A stretch of DNA of 43,324 nucleotides, taken from CAYNNP01 sp964398215. Its GTDB lineage: Bacteria; Planctomycetota; Planctomycetia; Pirellulales; Pirellulaceae. Below the pieces are notes generated by a model. That model had not been told where the DNA came from, ran no database searches, and was given only the letters and a program-made list of their open reading frames with translations. The position numbers and the translations under genes were made by a program. This document shows, piece after piece, positions 7,977 through 16,560 of the stretch; positions within the stretch are counted from its first letter, which is position 1, and every line of letters begins with the position of its first letter. The DNA lies in contig CAYNNP010000028.1 of NCBI GenBank assembly GCA_964398215.1, positions 1 to 43,324 on the forward strand, in the 5' to 3' direction.

Positions 7977-10900
7977 ATGCTTCCTGTGAATCGAATTCAC
8001 TTGATTCTGTTGTTCGTTTTAACTCTCGCGGCAGGTGCCAAAACCACGATGGCTGAACCGATAGGCCTGATGGAAAAATATGCTCTTGCTGCTGACCGTG
8101 CCAAGATGTTGGGCGAACTGATCCCTGGCAGCGAAGATTTTTATTTCTATCACATCCTGCATTTTCAAACGACCGGCCAGTTGGAAAAGGCGGAGGCAAC
8201 CATCAAGGATTGGTTGGCGATTCACAAGGGCAGAGAGACGCCTGCGATCCGAGCGATGATCGATCGCCAAAGACTTTTGACCTATCGTGATTCTCCGGAC
8301 CGTGCCATCGAACATCTGATCCGCCGGCTTGGTGTTGAACTCAATCACGCTCCGCCAGCGGTGAAGGGTGAAAGGCGATATCCGAGTGAACTGGATAACG
8401 CGCGGTTCAAATTGGATCGGCTTGTAAAAGACGCGATGAACCAAAACAGCCAGTTGCATCCGATCGGAATGCAGCACTTGGCAAAATTGTTTCTGAAAAA
8501 CAAGACGGCAGGCGTGCGGATTTCGCTTGTCGATTTCCTAAAACGGGTGAACGGTCCGTATCTGGAGAACTTGGACCAGTTGGTGGTCAAAGAGTTGCTT
8601 TCTCGCGCTGAGCGTAGTCGCCGTTTTGGTGATGTGGCGGCGCATCGCTTCTTGACGCTTGCTGAACTGCAAAAAGTTGCACGCCAAGTTCCATCGATTG
8701 CTGATGACAATGCGTTTGTCCAGGCGATTCTGCAACGCATGCGTCCCAGTGCCGATAGCGACCCGAGCCAACAACCAGAGGTGCAGTTGGAGTATCTTCG
8801 CCAAGTCGCGGTCTACGTTCGGACTTTGCCCACTAGTTACAACTCGCTGAAAGGTTCGTCGCTTTATCGTTTGTTGGAAGCCGAGTTGGTGGCAGGCAAC
8901 TACGATCAAAAACTCTTTCTGGAATACCTGAAGCTACCTCGCAACAGTCCCATTGTGCATCCCGAGTGGGCGCGCCGCGCGGTTCGCAAAGCAAACTTGG
9001 GCGACGATTTCATGGCACTGGCGTTGTTGCCGCGAATCGGAGACGAACGTCCACTCGTGCGGGCGTATCTCGAACATTTCCTGCGCGATGCGCCTGATAC
9101 CAAAATGTTTGCTGAATACGTGCAACCTGTTTTTCTGCGTCACGTGTTCGCAGAAAGTAAGTTACTGGCAGGCGTTGGCGCCCCCGAGCAGTGGTACAAG
9201 TTGTTGTCGCCGGAACTGCGTCAATCGCTGCGAGACCGTTCCGAGCTAAGATTGGCTTCGCAGAACAAGATTCGCTATGCCTCGGGCGACGATACCGAGT
9301 TGATTGTTGATGTAAAGAACATTGATGAACTTGTCGTGCGTGTCTACGAGATCAATACGCTTGCATATCATCGGACGCACACTCGTCCATTGAACACTGA
9401 TATCGACTTGGATGGTTTGGTTGCGACGGACGAGCAGAAGTTGAAGTTCAATCAACCCGCCATCCAACGCCATCGCGAAACCTTGAAGCTCGATTCGATT
9501 TCTGGTCGCGGTGTATGGATTGTTGACCTGGTGGGCAAGGGCTTGCGAGCAAGAGCGCTCGTCCGGCGTGGTCAAATCAATCATGTCGATCAGACGACTG
9601 CCGATGGAATGGTCTTTACCATCATCGACGAAGATCGCAAGCCGATCCCAAGTGCAAAAATGATCGTTGGTTCACGTGAATTCACCGCCGACAAAGAGGG
9701 GCATATCGTTCTGCCGCCGGTGGTCGACCAAATTCGCCGCCGCGCGATCATTACCGATGGTGTTTTGGCGGCGCAAGTTAGCTTTGATCATTTGCATGAA
9801 AGTTATGAGTTGTCAGTTGGGATGCATCTTGATCGCACGTTAACGCAGAGTGGTAGTGAAGCACAATTGTTGATTCGGCCTCGATTGTTAATGTCGGGTC
9901 AGCTGATCGCGCCTAGCGAACTGAAAGATGTTTCGGTGACGATTCAAGCCACTGATATCGATAACTTGAAAACGACAAGCGAGATTGAGGACATTGCGCT
10001 TTCGCAAACCGGTGAGCTAGTGGTTCCGTTTCGAGTGCCAGCACGCTTGGCTAACTTGAACGTGACTGTCCAAGGAACGGTGACCAGCATTGCAACGGCG
10101 CAGCAAAAAACGTTGCGTGCTTCGGGGGCGATCGCGGTCGCTAGTATTCGCAAGTCGGCGCATACCTACGACGCGTTTCTGACTCGCAATGGCAAGGACT
10201 ATGTGGTCGAAGTTCGTGGGCGCAGCGGTGAAGCGGTTCCAAACGCGACCGTCAGTATTTCGGTTGATACGGATGTTTACACAGGGGCGATCAACCAGAC
10301 ATTGCAATCCGACGAGCGTGGTCAAGTGAACTTGGGTCCGCTGAATCATGTGTCACGGATTCGGTATTCAGCGGCTGGTTCGCAGCAGCACGATCATGAT
10401 TTGGAGCTGGATGTTGCAGTTTGGCCAAATTTGATCCACGCGACGACGGAAAGTGATACACGATTGGCACTGGCATCGGATTTGGACGATGTCCGTGAAA
10501 AATATCGCTTGCTGGAAATTCGTGGTGGTGGATTTCATGTCGACCATTCCAAGAATCTGCGCATTGAGAATGGGTTGTTGTCGACCGGGAAGCTTTCGGC
10601 TGGCGATTACCAGTTGGTTGATCGAGAAACGGCGCGTGCGACTCAGTTGGTTGTGGTCGAAGGCCCGATGCATGGTTTGGTTGCAGCTGGGAAAATTCGG
10701 CACTTGTCGGTATCGCCAAGCGAACCGCTTGGAATTCAGTCGGTCAAGAATGATGCAGATGGATTGAAAGTGCAGCTTTCGGGGGACACGAAACTCGCAC
10801 GAGTTCACTTGTATGTGTCTCGGTACTTTGACAAGGCGCCAATCGACCAATTGAACATGGGGCACCCGTCGTTGCATAGCCGCCAGTTTGGCTTGCAGCG

Positions 10901-13900
10901 CTGCGGGTACATCAGCGACTTGCGTTTGGGCGACGAATATCAGTATGTATTGCGGCGTCGTTATGCGGCAAAGTATCCGGGGGTGATGCTGCCGCAACCA
11001 GGTTTGATTTTGAATCCTTGGGAAACGGAAGAAACAAGCAATTCGACTCAGTCCGCTAGAGCTGGAGACGCCCCGCATCCTTCGCCTAACGCTCCGATGT
11101 CAAAAAGCGCTCGCAATTCAGCTGTACCCGGCAGTGCATCGGTGTCGACGGGGTCATCTGATTTTGATTTCTTGGCGGACGCGGGTGTGTTGTTACCGAA
11201 TTTGCGTCCAGACAAAAATGGTTTGGTTTCGGTGCCCAAGGATTTGGTTGCGGGGATGCCGCTGATTCATGTGGTTGTGAGTGATCCGGTAAATTTGCTG
11301 CAACGAGTTGTGTCGGCGCCACTTCCAGAACCAAAATTGGTTGATTTACGATTGGCCAAAACGTTGGAGATCGATAAACCGATGTCCTTTCAACGGGGTG
11401 TGTCAGTGGTCAGTAAAGATCAGCCGCTGGATTTGGAGAGTCTGGGTTCAGCGCAGCTGCAGGTTTACGGTAGTGTCGGCGCGTTGATGCGGCTTTACAA
11501 AACCTTTGTGAGTGACCAACGGCTGGATGCGTTTGATGAACTTGCCATTTGGCACACGTTGGGCAAAGCTGCGAAACTGGATGCCTACTCGCGTCTGGCT
11601 TGTCACGAATTGCATTTGTTTTTGTGGACGCATGATCGCGAATTCTTTGATTCAATGATTCGCCCGTACTTGGCCAACAAGAAGGAGAAGCAGTTCATTG
11701 ACCATTGGTTGTTGGAGGATGAACTGCAGCCCTATACGGATCTGTGGCGATATAACCAGCTTTCGTCTGCCGAACGGGCGCTGCTGGGGATGCGGCACCC
11801 AGAGTCACGTACCATGGTCCTTCGAGATCTGGATGAAACCGTCGCAATCAGGAGCGATGGTTTGCAGGACACCACACGCCTGCGTATCGAAGGCGCTTTG
11901 ATGCTGGATGATCTGTTCGGAGATGACGAAATGGATCACAAGAAATTTCGTAGCTTGAGGAAAAAGGGTAAGAGCGACTGGTCGGGCCCTGACAGATCCG
12001 GCGGCGAAATGCGGCAACAGGCGTCGCGAGAATTGAATGCAGAAAACGAATCGATGGACCGAGCCAAATTGAGCATCATCGCTGGTCGCGGTGGTATGGG
12101 AATGGGCGGTGGCGGCGGCGGTTTCGGTGGCCGCGCAGTTTTCTATCGTGAACTCGATAGCACCAAGCAGTGGGCCGAAAGTCATTGGGATCGAATTCGC
12201 ACACAAGGTGGCCCAGTTGCATCCGATTTGATTGTTGCAAATGGATTCTGGGCTGACTTGGCGAGCAACGACTTGGATCAATCGATAGCCGTCTCGTCGC
12301 ACTTGTTGGAGCCTGTCGAAAACCGGCACGCTGCCCTTGTTGGGCTCGCCTTTTGTGGGTTGCCACTGGACGCAGGTGAGATAGGGTTGCCCACCGAGCC
12401 CGGCAAGGCTTACAGTCCCGAGCATGCGGTGGCAGTGGTCACCAAACGCTTGACAGAACTAGAAACGAGCGATGAAAAAAGTAGCATTTTGATCGGGCAA
12501 CGCTTCGCACGTTTGGATCAGCCTAGCAACCAAAAGAAAGCAGCCGCCGAGCCAAATGAGTTTCTGATTGGCGTCGGTTACAAAGGGCAAACGGTTGTCA
12601 GTAACCCAACGGCTGATCGATTGGTCGTCGATGTCTTTTGGCAAATCCCTGCCGGTAGCATTCCGCTAGGCGGCAGCCAGTTCACCGATAGTCGCACGAT
12701 CACACTGCAGCCCTTTGCGGTTCAGGCCATCGAATACCAGTTCTACTTTCCAAAGGCTGGCGAATTCGCACACTATCCGGCAACGGTTTCTAGCGATGGA
12801 GATTTGATCGCCAGGGGCGGCAAGAAGCAGTTTGAGGTTGTTGAAACTTTAACAGAAGACGACCGGGTGACGTGGAGCAAGATGGCTCGCAGCGGAACGC
12901 CCGACCAGATTCGTGAGTTTTTAGGCAGTGCCAATCTTCGTGAATTGAATTGGCTGCTGGTGGCCCACCGAATGAAAGACCAAGAGGTCTATAAGGTCAT
13001 CATCAAAACACTTTCGGATGCCAATTTGGTTGTCCCTGAATTGTGGGCTTATTCATTGAAGCACCGAGATGAACCAGCCATCAGCAGCTATTTGTCGGTT
13101 CGATCGGATTTGGTTGATCGTGTGGGCCCGGTCCTGAATAGCGAATTGTTGGACGTTCAACCGATCGAACAACGCAGCTATGAATTCTTGGAGTACGCGC
13201 CGCTGGTTCGTGCTCGTATTCATCAACTGGGTCAAGAGCACGAGATCCTGAATCCTACGTTCCTGTCGCAGTACCGAAACTTTATGCGTGTGCTGAGTTA
13301 CAGTCAGGAAATCGGCGCGTCGGATCACCTGACGTTGGCGTACTACCTGCTGTTGCAAAATCGAATCGGTGACGCGATTAAACATTTTGGATTGGTTCAA
13401 CGCGATAAGGTGCAAGCGAAACTGCAGTTTGATTATGCGAGTGCGTATTTTGCGATGCACCGCGAAGACTATGGCATGGCTGAAAAAATTGCGTCCAAGC
13501 ACGCCAAACATCCGATTCCACGTTGGGCCAACCGATTCGCCGAACTGGGAAATCAACTGCGTCAGCGTCAACAATTGTTGAAAGTACAACATTTGGTTTC
13601 AGTTGAAGATGATGAAGACAAAAAGCCCGATTCGATCAAAGAAGGCAGTGGTGACTTGGCCTTGATGGATCGCCAGAAACGTCAAGCAGCCGCTGCGGAC
13701 TTGCAACCCGAAGTCATCGTTCGCGTCGAAGGTAATTCACTGCGGATTGATCATCGCCGGGCCAAAGAAGTTAAGCTGAATTTGTACGGCGTCGATCTCG
13801 AGTTGTTGTTCAGCAAGGCTCCGTTTGTTCGCGAGGACTTGCAGCGAATGGCGATGGTTCGCCCCAGTAAAACTGAAACACTTGAGTTTGACGAAGCGAC

Positions 13901-14279
13901 CGGGACCGCGACTTTTGATCTTGGAGATGATCTGAATCGTCAAACGTTGTTGGTCGAAGTTGTTGCGGGTGCCGCGAGATCGACTGCGTTGTATTATGGC
14001 GGCCAAATGACGACCTATGTGTCAGAGAGCTTTGGGCAGTTGCAAACGACGGACACCAAAACGCAGCGGCCGATTAGCACGGCGTATGTGAAAGTCTACG
14101 CTCGCTACGCGAACGGATCTGTCCGATTCTACAAGGACGGATACACCGATTCGCGTGGTCGGTTTGACTATTCGAGCATCAGCGCAAGCGATGCCAAGGG
14201 AGCAAGCCGATTCGCGATCCTGGTCTTGAGTGACGAAAAGGGAGCAACGCTGCACGATATCGCACCGCCAACACGTTGA
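7977..14279 (+). CDS. Giant secreted protein with macroglobulin-like beta segments
   Basis: A 2100-residue protein starting with a clear signal peptide (about residues 1-26, cleavage near TTMA-EP). Residues about 30-400 are helical and repeat-like. From about 415 come beta-rich segments such as ELIVDVKNIDELVVRVYEIN, recalling the N-terminal MG domains of bacterial alpha-2-macroglobulins. They are followed by carboxypeptidase-regulatory-like units (IPSAKMIVGSREFTADKEG; VPNATVSISVDTDV). A Gly-rich linker (GMGMGGGGGGFGG) sits near 1375. A second MG-like segment (VKLNLYGVDLELLFSKAPF) begins near 1920, and a beta domain around YYGGQMTTYV near 2006 follows. No thioester C-x-E-Q motif is seen and cysteines are very rare, so it is not a classical protease trap. 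It stands alone between the kinases and a convergent SDR gene. The MG resemblance is by eye; the role is unknown, perhaps at the cell surface. Confidence 0.85.
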   Translation: MLPVNRIHLILLFVLTLAAGAKTTMAEPIGLMEKYALAADRAKMLGELIPGSEDFYFYHILHFQTTGQLEKAEATIKDWLAIHKGRETPAIRAMIDRQRLLTYRDSPDRAIEHLIRRLGVELNHAPPAVKGERRYPSELDNARFKLDRLVKDAMNQNSQLHPIGMQHLAKLFLKNKTAGVRISLVDFLKRVNGPYLENLDQLVVKELLSRAERSRRFGDVAAHRFLTLAELQKVARQVPSIADDNAFVQAILQRMRPSADSDPSQQPEVQLEYLRQVAVYVRTLPTSYNSLKGSSLYRLLEAELVAGNYDQKLFLEYLKLPRNSPIVHPEWARRAVRKANLGDDFMALALLPRIGDERPLVRAYLEHFLRDAPDTKMFAEYVQPVFLRHVFAESKLLAGVGAPEQWYKLLSPELRQSLRDRSELRLASQNKIRYASGDDTELIVDVKNIDELVVRVYEINTLAYHRTHTRPLNTDIDLDGLVATDEQKLKFNQPAIQRHRETLKLDSISGRGVWIVDLVGKGLRARALVRRGQINHVDQTTADGMVFTIIDEDRKPIPSAKMIVGSREFTADKEGHIVLPPVVDQIRRRAIITDGVLAAQVSFDHLHESYELSVGMHLDRTLTQSGSEAQLLIRPRLLMSGQLIAPSELKDVSVTIQATDIDNLKTTSEIEDIALSQTGELVVPFRVPARLANLNVTVQGTVTSIATAQQKTLRASGAIAVASIRKSAHTYDAFLTRNGKDYVVEVRGRSGEAVPNATVSISVDTDVYTGAINQTLQSDERGQVNLGPLNHVSRIRYSAAGSQQHDHDLELDVAVWPNLIHATTESDTRLALASDLDDVREKYRLLEIRGGGFHVDHSKNLRIENGLLSTGKLSAGDYQLVDRETARATQLVVVEGPMHGLVAAGKIRHLSVSPSEPLGIQSVKNDADGLKVQLSGDTKLARVHLYVSRYFDKAPIDQLNMGHPSLHSRQFGLQRCGYISDLRLGDEYQYVLRRRYAAKYPGVMLPQPGLILNPWETEETSNSTQSARAGDAPHPSPNAPMSKSARNSAVPGSASVSTGSSDFDFLADAGVLLPNLRPDKNGLVSVPKDLVAGMPLIHVVVSDPVNLLQRVVSAPLPEPKLVDLRLAKTLEIDKPMSFQRGVSVVSKDQPLDLESLGSAQLQVYGSVGALMRLYKTFVSDQRLDAFDELAIWHTLGKAAKLDAYSRLACHELHLFLWTHDREFFDSMIRPYLANKKEKQFIDHWLLEDELQPYTDLWRYNQLSSAERALLGMRHPESRTMVLRDLDETVAIRSDGLQDTTRLRIEGALMLDDLFGDDEMDHKKFRSLRKKGKSDWSGPDRSGGEMRQQASRELNAENESMDRAKLSIIAGRGGMGMGGGGGGFGGRAVFYRELDSTKQWAESHWDRIRTQGGPVASDLIVANGFWADLASNDLDQSIAVSSHLLEPVENRHAALVGLAFCGLPLDAGEIGLPTEPGKAYSPEHAVAVVTKRLTELETSDEKSSILIGQRFARLDQPSNQKKAAAEPNEFLIGVGYKGQTVVSNPTADRLVVDVFWQIPAGSIPLGGSQFTDSRTITLQPFAVQAIEYQFYFPKAGEFAHYPATVSSDGDLIARGGKKQFEVVETLTEDDRVTWSKMARSGTPDQIREFLGSANLRELNWLLVAHRMKDQEVYKVIIKTLSDANLVVPELWAYSLKHRDEPAISSYLSVRSDLVDRVGPVLNSELLDVQPIEQRSYEFLEYAPLVRARIHQLGQEHEILNPTFLSQYRNFMRVLSYSQEIGASDHLTLAYYLLLQNRIGDAIKHFGLVQRDKVQAKLQFDYASAYFAMHREDYGMAEKIASKHAKHPIPRWANRFAELGNQLRQRQQLLKVQHLVSVEDDEDKKPDSIKEGSGDLALMDRQKRQAAAADLQPEVIVRVEGNSLRIDHRRAKEVKLNLYGVDLELLFSKAPFVREDLQRMAMVRPSKTETLEFDEATGTATFDLGDDLNRQTLLVEVVAGAARSTALYYGGQMTTYVSESFGQLQTTDTKTQRPISTAYVKVYARYANGSVRFYKDGYTDSRGRFDYSSISASDAKGASRFAILVLSDEKGATLHDIAPPTR

Positions 14280-14290
14280 TCGGTGCCAGC

Positions 14291-14371
14291 TGTTTCAACT
14301 ACAAGTTGGGTTGTCGCCTTTCGTGGCACGGCTGTCCCAGCCGTGAATCCTCGACTCGGAGAGTCGAGCTA
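14291..14371. repeat. Dispersed palindromic repeat, copy 1
   Basis: Sequence starting TGTTTCAACT and containing CAACT-ACA-AGTTG, then two perfect hairpins: CACGGCTG-tcc-CAGCCGTG (14327-14345) and CTCGACTC-gga-GAGTCGAG (14350-14368). The first part (to about 14349) has a second copy at 41979-42025. It sits between two convergent gene ends, where the hairpins could also terminate transcription of both. Confidence 0.6.
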
Positions 14372-14392
14372 CTATGGGTCGTTGTGATGGTA

Positions 14393-15214
14393 TTAGCCTT
14401 GCATCCAATCGGCTGGCGGATCTGGCTGCTGCCATGAACTCATGCCGCCATCGACCAGGATTGTTTGGCCGTGGACATGCGCAGCGGCGTCGGACAACAA
14501 GAACACGGCTGCTCCCGCGCAGACATCGGGGCCCGGAACCTGGCCGTTGGGGGTATGCAGTTTCATCCACTGATCGAGTCTTGCGTCTTGATTCAGCACG
14601 TCTGTTAGTGGCGTTCGCACCAACCCCGGTGCCATCGCATTGACGCGAATTCCCTTTGGCGCGAGCGAAACGCAGAGTGATTTGACCATCGCGGCTACAG
14701 CGCCCTTGCTGGTGTCATAAGCACTGTGATCTGGTTCAGCCAACATGCCGTTGATTGAACCCGTAAACACAACGCGGCCATCAACCGACGATTCTACCCA
14801 CCGCTTGGCGAACGCCTGTGTCAAAAAATAGCCAGCAGCCACGTTCAGCTGCATGGTTTTTTGGTACGTCGCATAATCCATTTCCAAATATGGTTTGTCG
14901 ATGTAAGTCCCGGCGTTGTTGACCAACAGACTGATCTTGGGCAACAAGCCAGTTGCATCGGCAACCAACTGATCAACGTAGTCATCAGGGCACTGTGAAA
15001 GATCACAACACAGCACATGACACTGAACTCCAAACTCCTCGCATTCACGTTTCGTTTGCCGGGCTGCGTCATCGTCAGCCAATCCGACAAGGACTAGGTC
15101 GGCACCTGCTGCAGCAATTCCCTTTGCGATCGCTGCACCAACGCCTTGAGTTCCACCAGTGACAAGAGCATGCTTGCCTTGTAATCCAAACATCTGTGAA
15201 CCAAATTCTGACAC
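14393..15214 (-). CDS. Short-chain dehydrogenase/reductase (SDR)
   Basis: A 273-residue classical SDR. It has the nucleotide-binding TGGTQGVG motif at 19-26, NNAG at 99-102, Asn124 in QLNV, and the catalytic Ser153, Tyr166 and Lys170 (YDTSK). PGLVRTPL and the terminal ILVDGGMSSWQ are typical of the family. The substrate cannot be read from the sequence; sugar acids, 3-oxoacyl groups and polyols are all possible. The start is a GTG at 15214 with GAGG five bases upstream; ATG 15193 is an alternative that would shorten the N-terminus by seven residues without touching the cofactor motif. It lies 98 bases after the DUF6807 gene on the same strand, so the two may be co-transcribed. Confidence 0.92.
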   Translation of the reverse strand: MSEFGSQMFGLQGKHALVTGGTQGVGAAIAKGIAAAGADLVLVGLADDDAARQTKRECEEFGVQCHVLCCDLSQCPDDYVDQLVADATGLLPKISLLVNNAGTYIDKPYLEMDYATYQKTMQLNVAAGYFLTQAFAKRWVESSVDGRVVFTGSINGMLAEPDHSAYDTSKGAVAAMVKSLCVSLAPKGIRVNAMAPGLVRTPLTDVLNQDARLDQWMKLHTPNGQVPGPDVCAGAAVFLLSDAAAHVHGQTILVDGGMSSWQQPDPPADWMQG

Positions 15215-15312
15215 AAAAGCCTCGCATGAAAAACGGATCGATGATGGACGCTTTGTCCATCACCGTAACTGATGGCTCGTTTAGCCAACTTGCAGTTGAA
15301 GTTTTAAGCGAC

Positions 15313-16317
15313 CTATTCCAATTCTGGTCGCGGGTCGTTTTCGTACGCTTTGGACGCTGCCGCTGTGGAGTCTTTGTCAAAGTCCCCTGAGTGCAGCACG
15401 ACACGATAGTTCAAACGCATCTTTGAATCTTCTTTTAGAACGATTCCACGATGTGCTTCGCCGCCTTCAAAGTGATGGACGCCGAACGGGTTCGCTGCGA
15501 ACAGGCCGTAGGTCCGAACATGCCATCGCGTCGGATAACCAAAGCTGCTGGGGTGACAGTGAATCGTCATCCCAACGGTTTGATCGCCGACGGGACCCGA
15601 GTAGTCCACCCAAGCCGATTTTTTTCCCCACGCGCCTTTGTTGTTTTGGCCAGAGTCATTGGTGATCTTGCCACCCTTTTTCGCGTCCACTTTGATCGTG
15701 CTGGCAAGACGAACACCAAACGATCCTTCTTTTGTATCGCCGAAACGAACGTCCCCGTAACTTGCCTTCAGCAGACAATCACAATCGATCAATCGGACAT
15801 CATCCTGGACAACGAATTCAAACCGGCGTGTATCCGAAAGCAGCTTTTTGTCATCGGGACCAATCCAATCGTTGTTAGTAACGATCACCACGTTGCCGGT
15901 TTTTTCATCGACGGTTGCTTTGCCACTTGTTTGAACAATTCGTCCGCTGCCTTTATCGTCGATCCAAAAATCGACTCCGTTCACATCACCATGCGTCAGC
16001 CACATCGATCGGTGATGGTCGTGATCAGGTTTCTCGCCAGCGACACCTTTCTTCATGGGAAAGTTCCTTGTCATGGCAACAGCATTCGGTCCATGCACGG
16101 GATACAAAACCGGTGTGCCGCTGACATTGGTTCGATAGCCAACGAACAGTTTGTCGCCGACCATGACATTCCAGCCAGCAGGCTCGTTGACCTTTTCGAC
16201 CGATAGCGATTTGGTCGATTTAGGATGTTGGGCTGATACGTTTTCGCGGACGCCAATCACGCAAAAAACTACGGCCCCAAGGGTGCAGCAAAGGCGTATG
16301 GATCTGTGTTTCATCAT
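15313..16317 (-). CDS. Secreted DUF6807 (PmoA-like) protein
   Basis: A 334-residue exported protein with a signal peptide (about 5-28, ending VSAQ). It matches the DUF6807 family, often annotated as methane oxygenase PmoA-like in planctomycetes. Visible family features are the PVHGPN segment, DHDHHRSMWLTHGDVNGVDFW near 98-118, and GMTIHCHPSSFGYPTRWHVRTYGLFAANPFG near 248-280. The His-rich segment could bind metal or sugar, but no reaction is established, and the PmoA name should not be read as methane oxidation. A TTG at 16320 precedes two ATGs; I chose the first ATG (16317). The SDR gene follows downstream, and the gene is divergent from the DUF1549 gene. Family assignment is good; function is unknown. 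Confidence 0.85.
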   Translation of the reverse strand: MMKHRSIRLCCTLGAVVFCVIGVRENVSAQHPKSTKSLSVEKVNEPAGWNVMVGDKLFVGYRTNVSGTPVLYPVHGPNAVAMTRNFPMKKGVAGEKPDHDHHRSMWLTHGDVNGVDFWIDDKGSGRIVQTSGKATVDEKTGNVVIVTNNDWIGPDDKKLLSDTRRFEFVVQDDVRLIDCDCLLKASYGDVRFGDTKEGSFGVRLASTIKVDAKKGGKITNDSGQNNKGAWGKKSAWVDYSGPVGDQTVGMTIHCHPSSFGYPTRWHVRTYGLFAANPFGVHHFEGGEAHRGIVLKEDSKMRLNYRVVLHSGDFDKDSTAAASKAYENDPRPELE

Positions 16318-16560
16318 CAAAACTTTCGGTAGTTGTTAGCAAATTCCCAAAGAAAATAGACAGTAAATTCATGCTTGAAAATGCAGGCAGGACCGCTACT
16401 ACCGTTCCAAAATTCGCTTAGGGGCAAAAATTGACGCTTTGAGGCGGCATATCTGTCGATTTCTCTTTCCGTATTCGAGTATCATAAATGGCAGGAACGC
16501 GTAGGTGTTGGACGCATCGCACCTTCTTGTCAACAACATTCTTCTTTGTCGGAAAAAAAC
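16318..16560. promoter_or_regulatory. Divergent intergenic region
   Basis: These 243 bases separate the divergent DUF6807 and DUF1549 genes and should hold promoters for both. A TATCAT hexamer (in GAGTATCATAAATG, near 16480) is a possible -10 for the rightward gene, but no good -35 is 17 bases upstream. No further feature seen. Confidence 0.3.

Noticed and set aside
7977..14279. Classical alpha-2-macroglobulin protease trap
   Set aside because: No C-x-E-Q thioester motif and no bait-region/thioester layout; only local resemblance to MG domains.
15313..16317. Evidence for methane oxidation from the PmoA-like name
   Set aside because: The family name is a database label; the protein is a soluble secreted DUF6807 member, not a membrane methane monooxygenase subunit.
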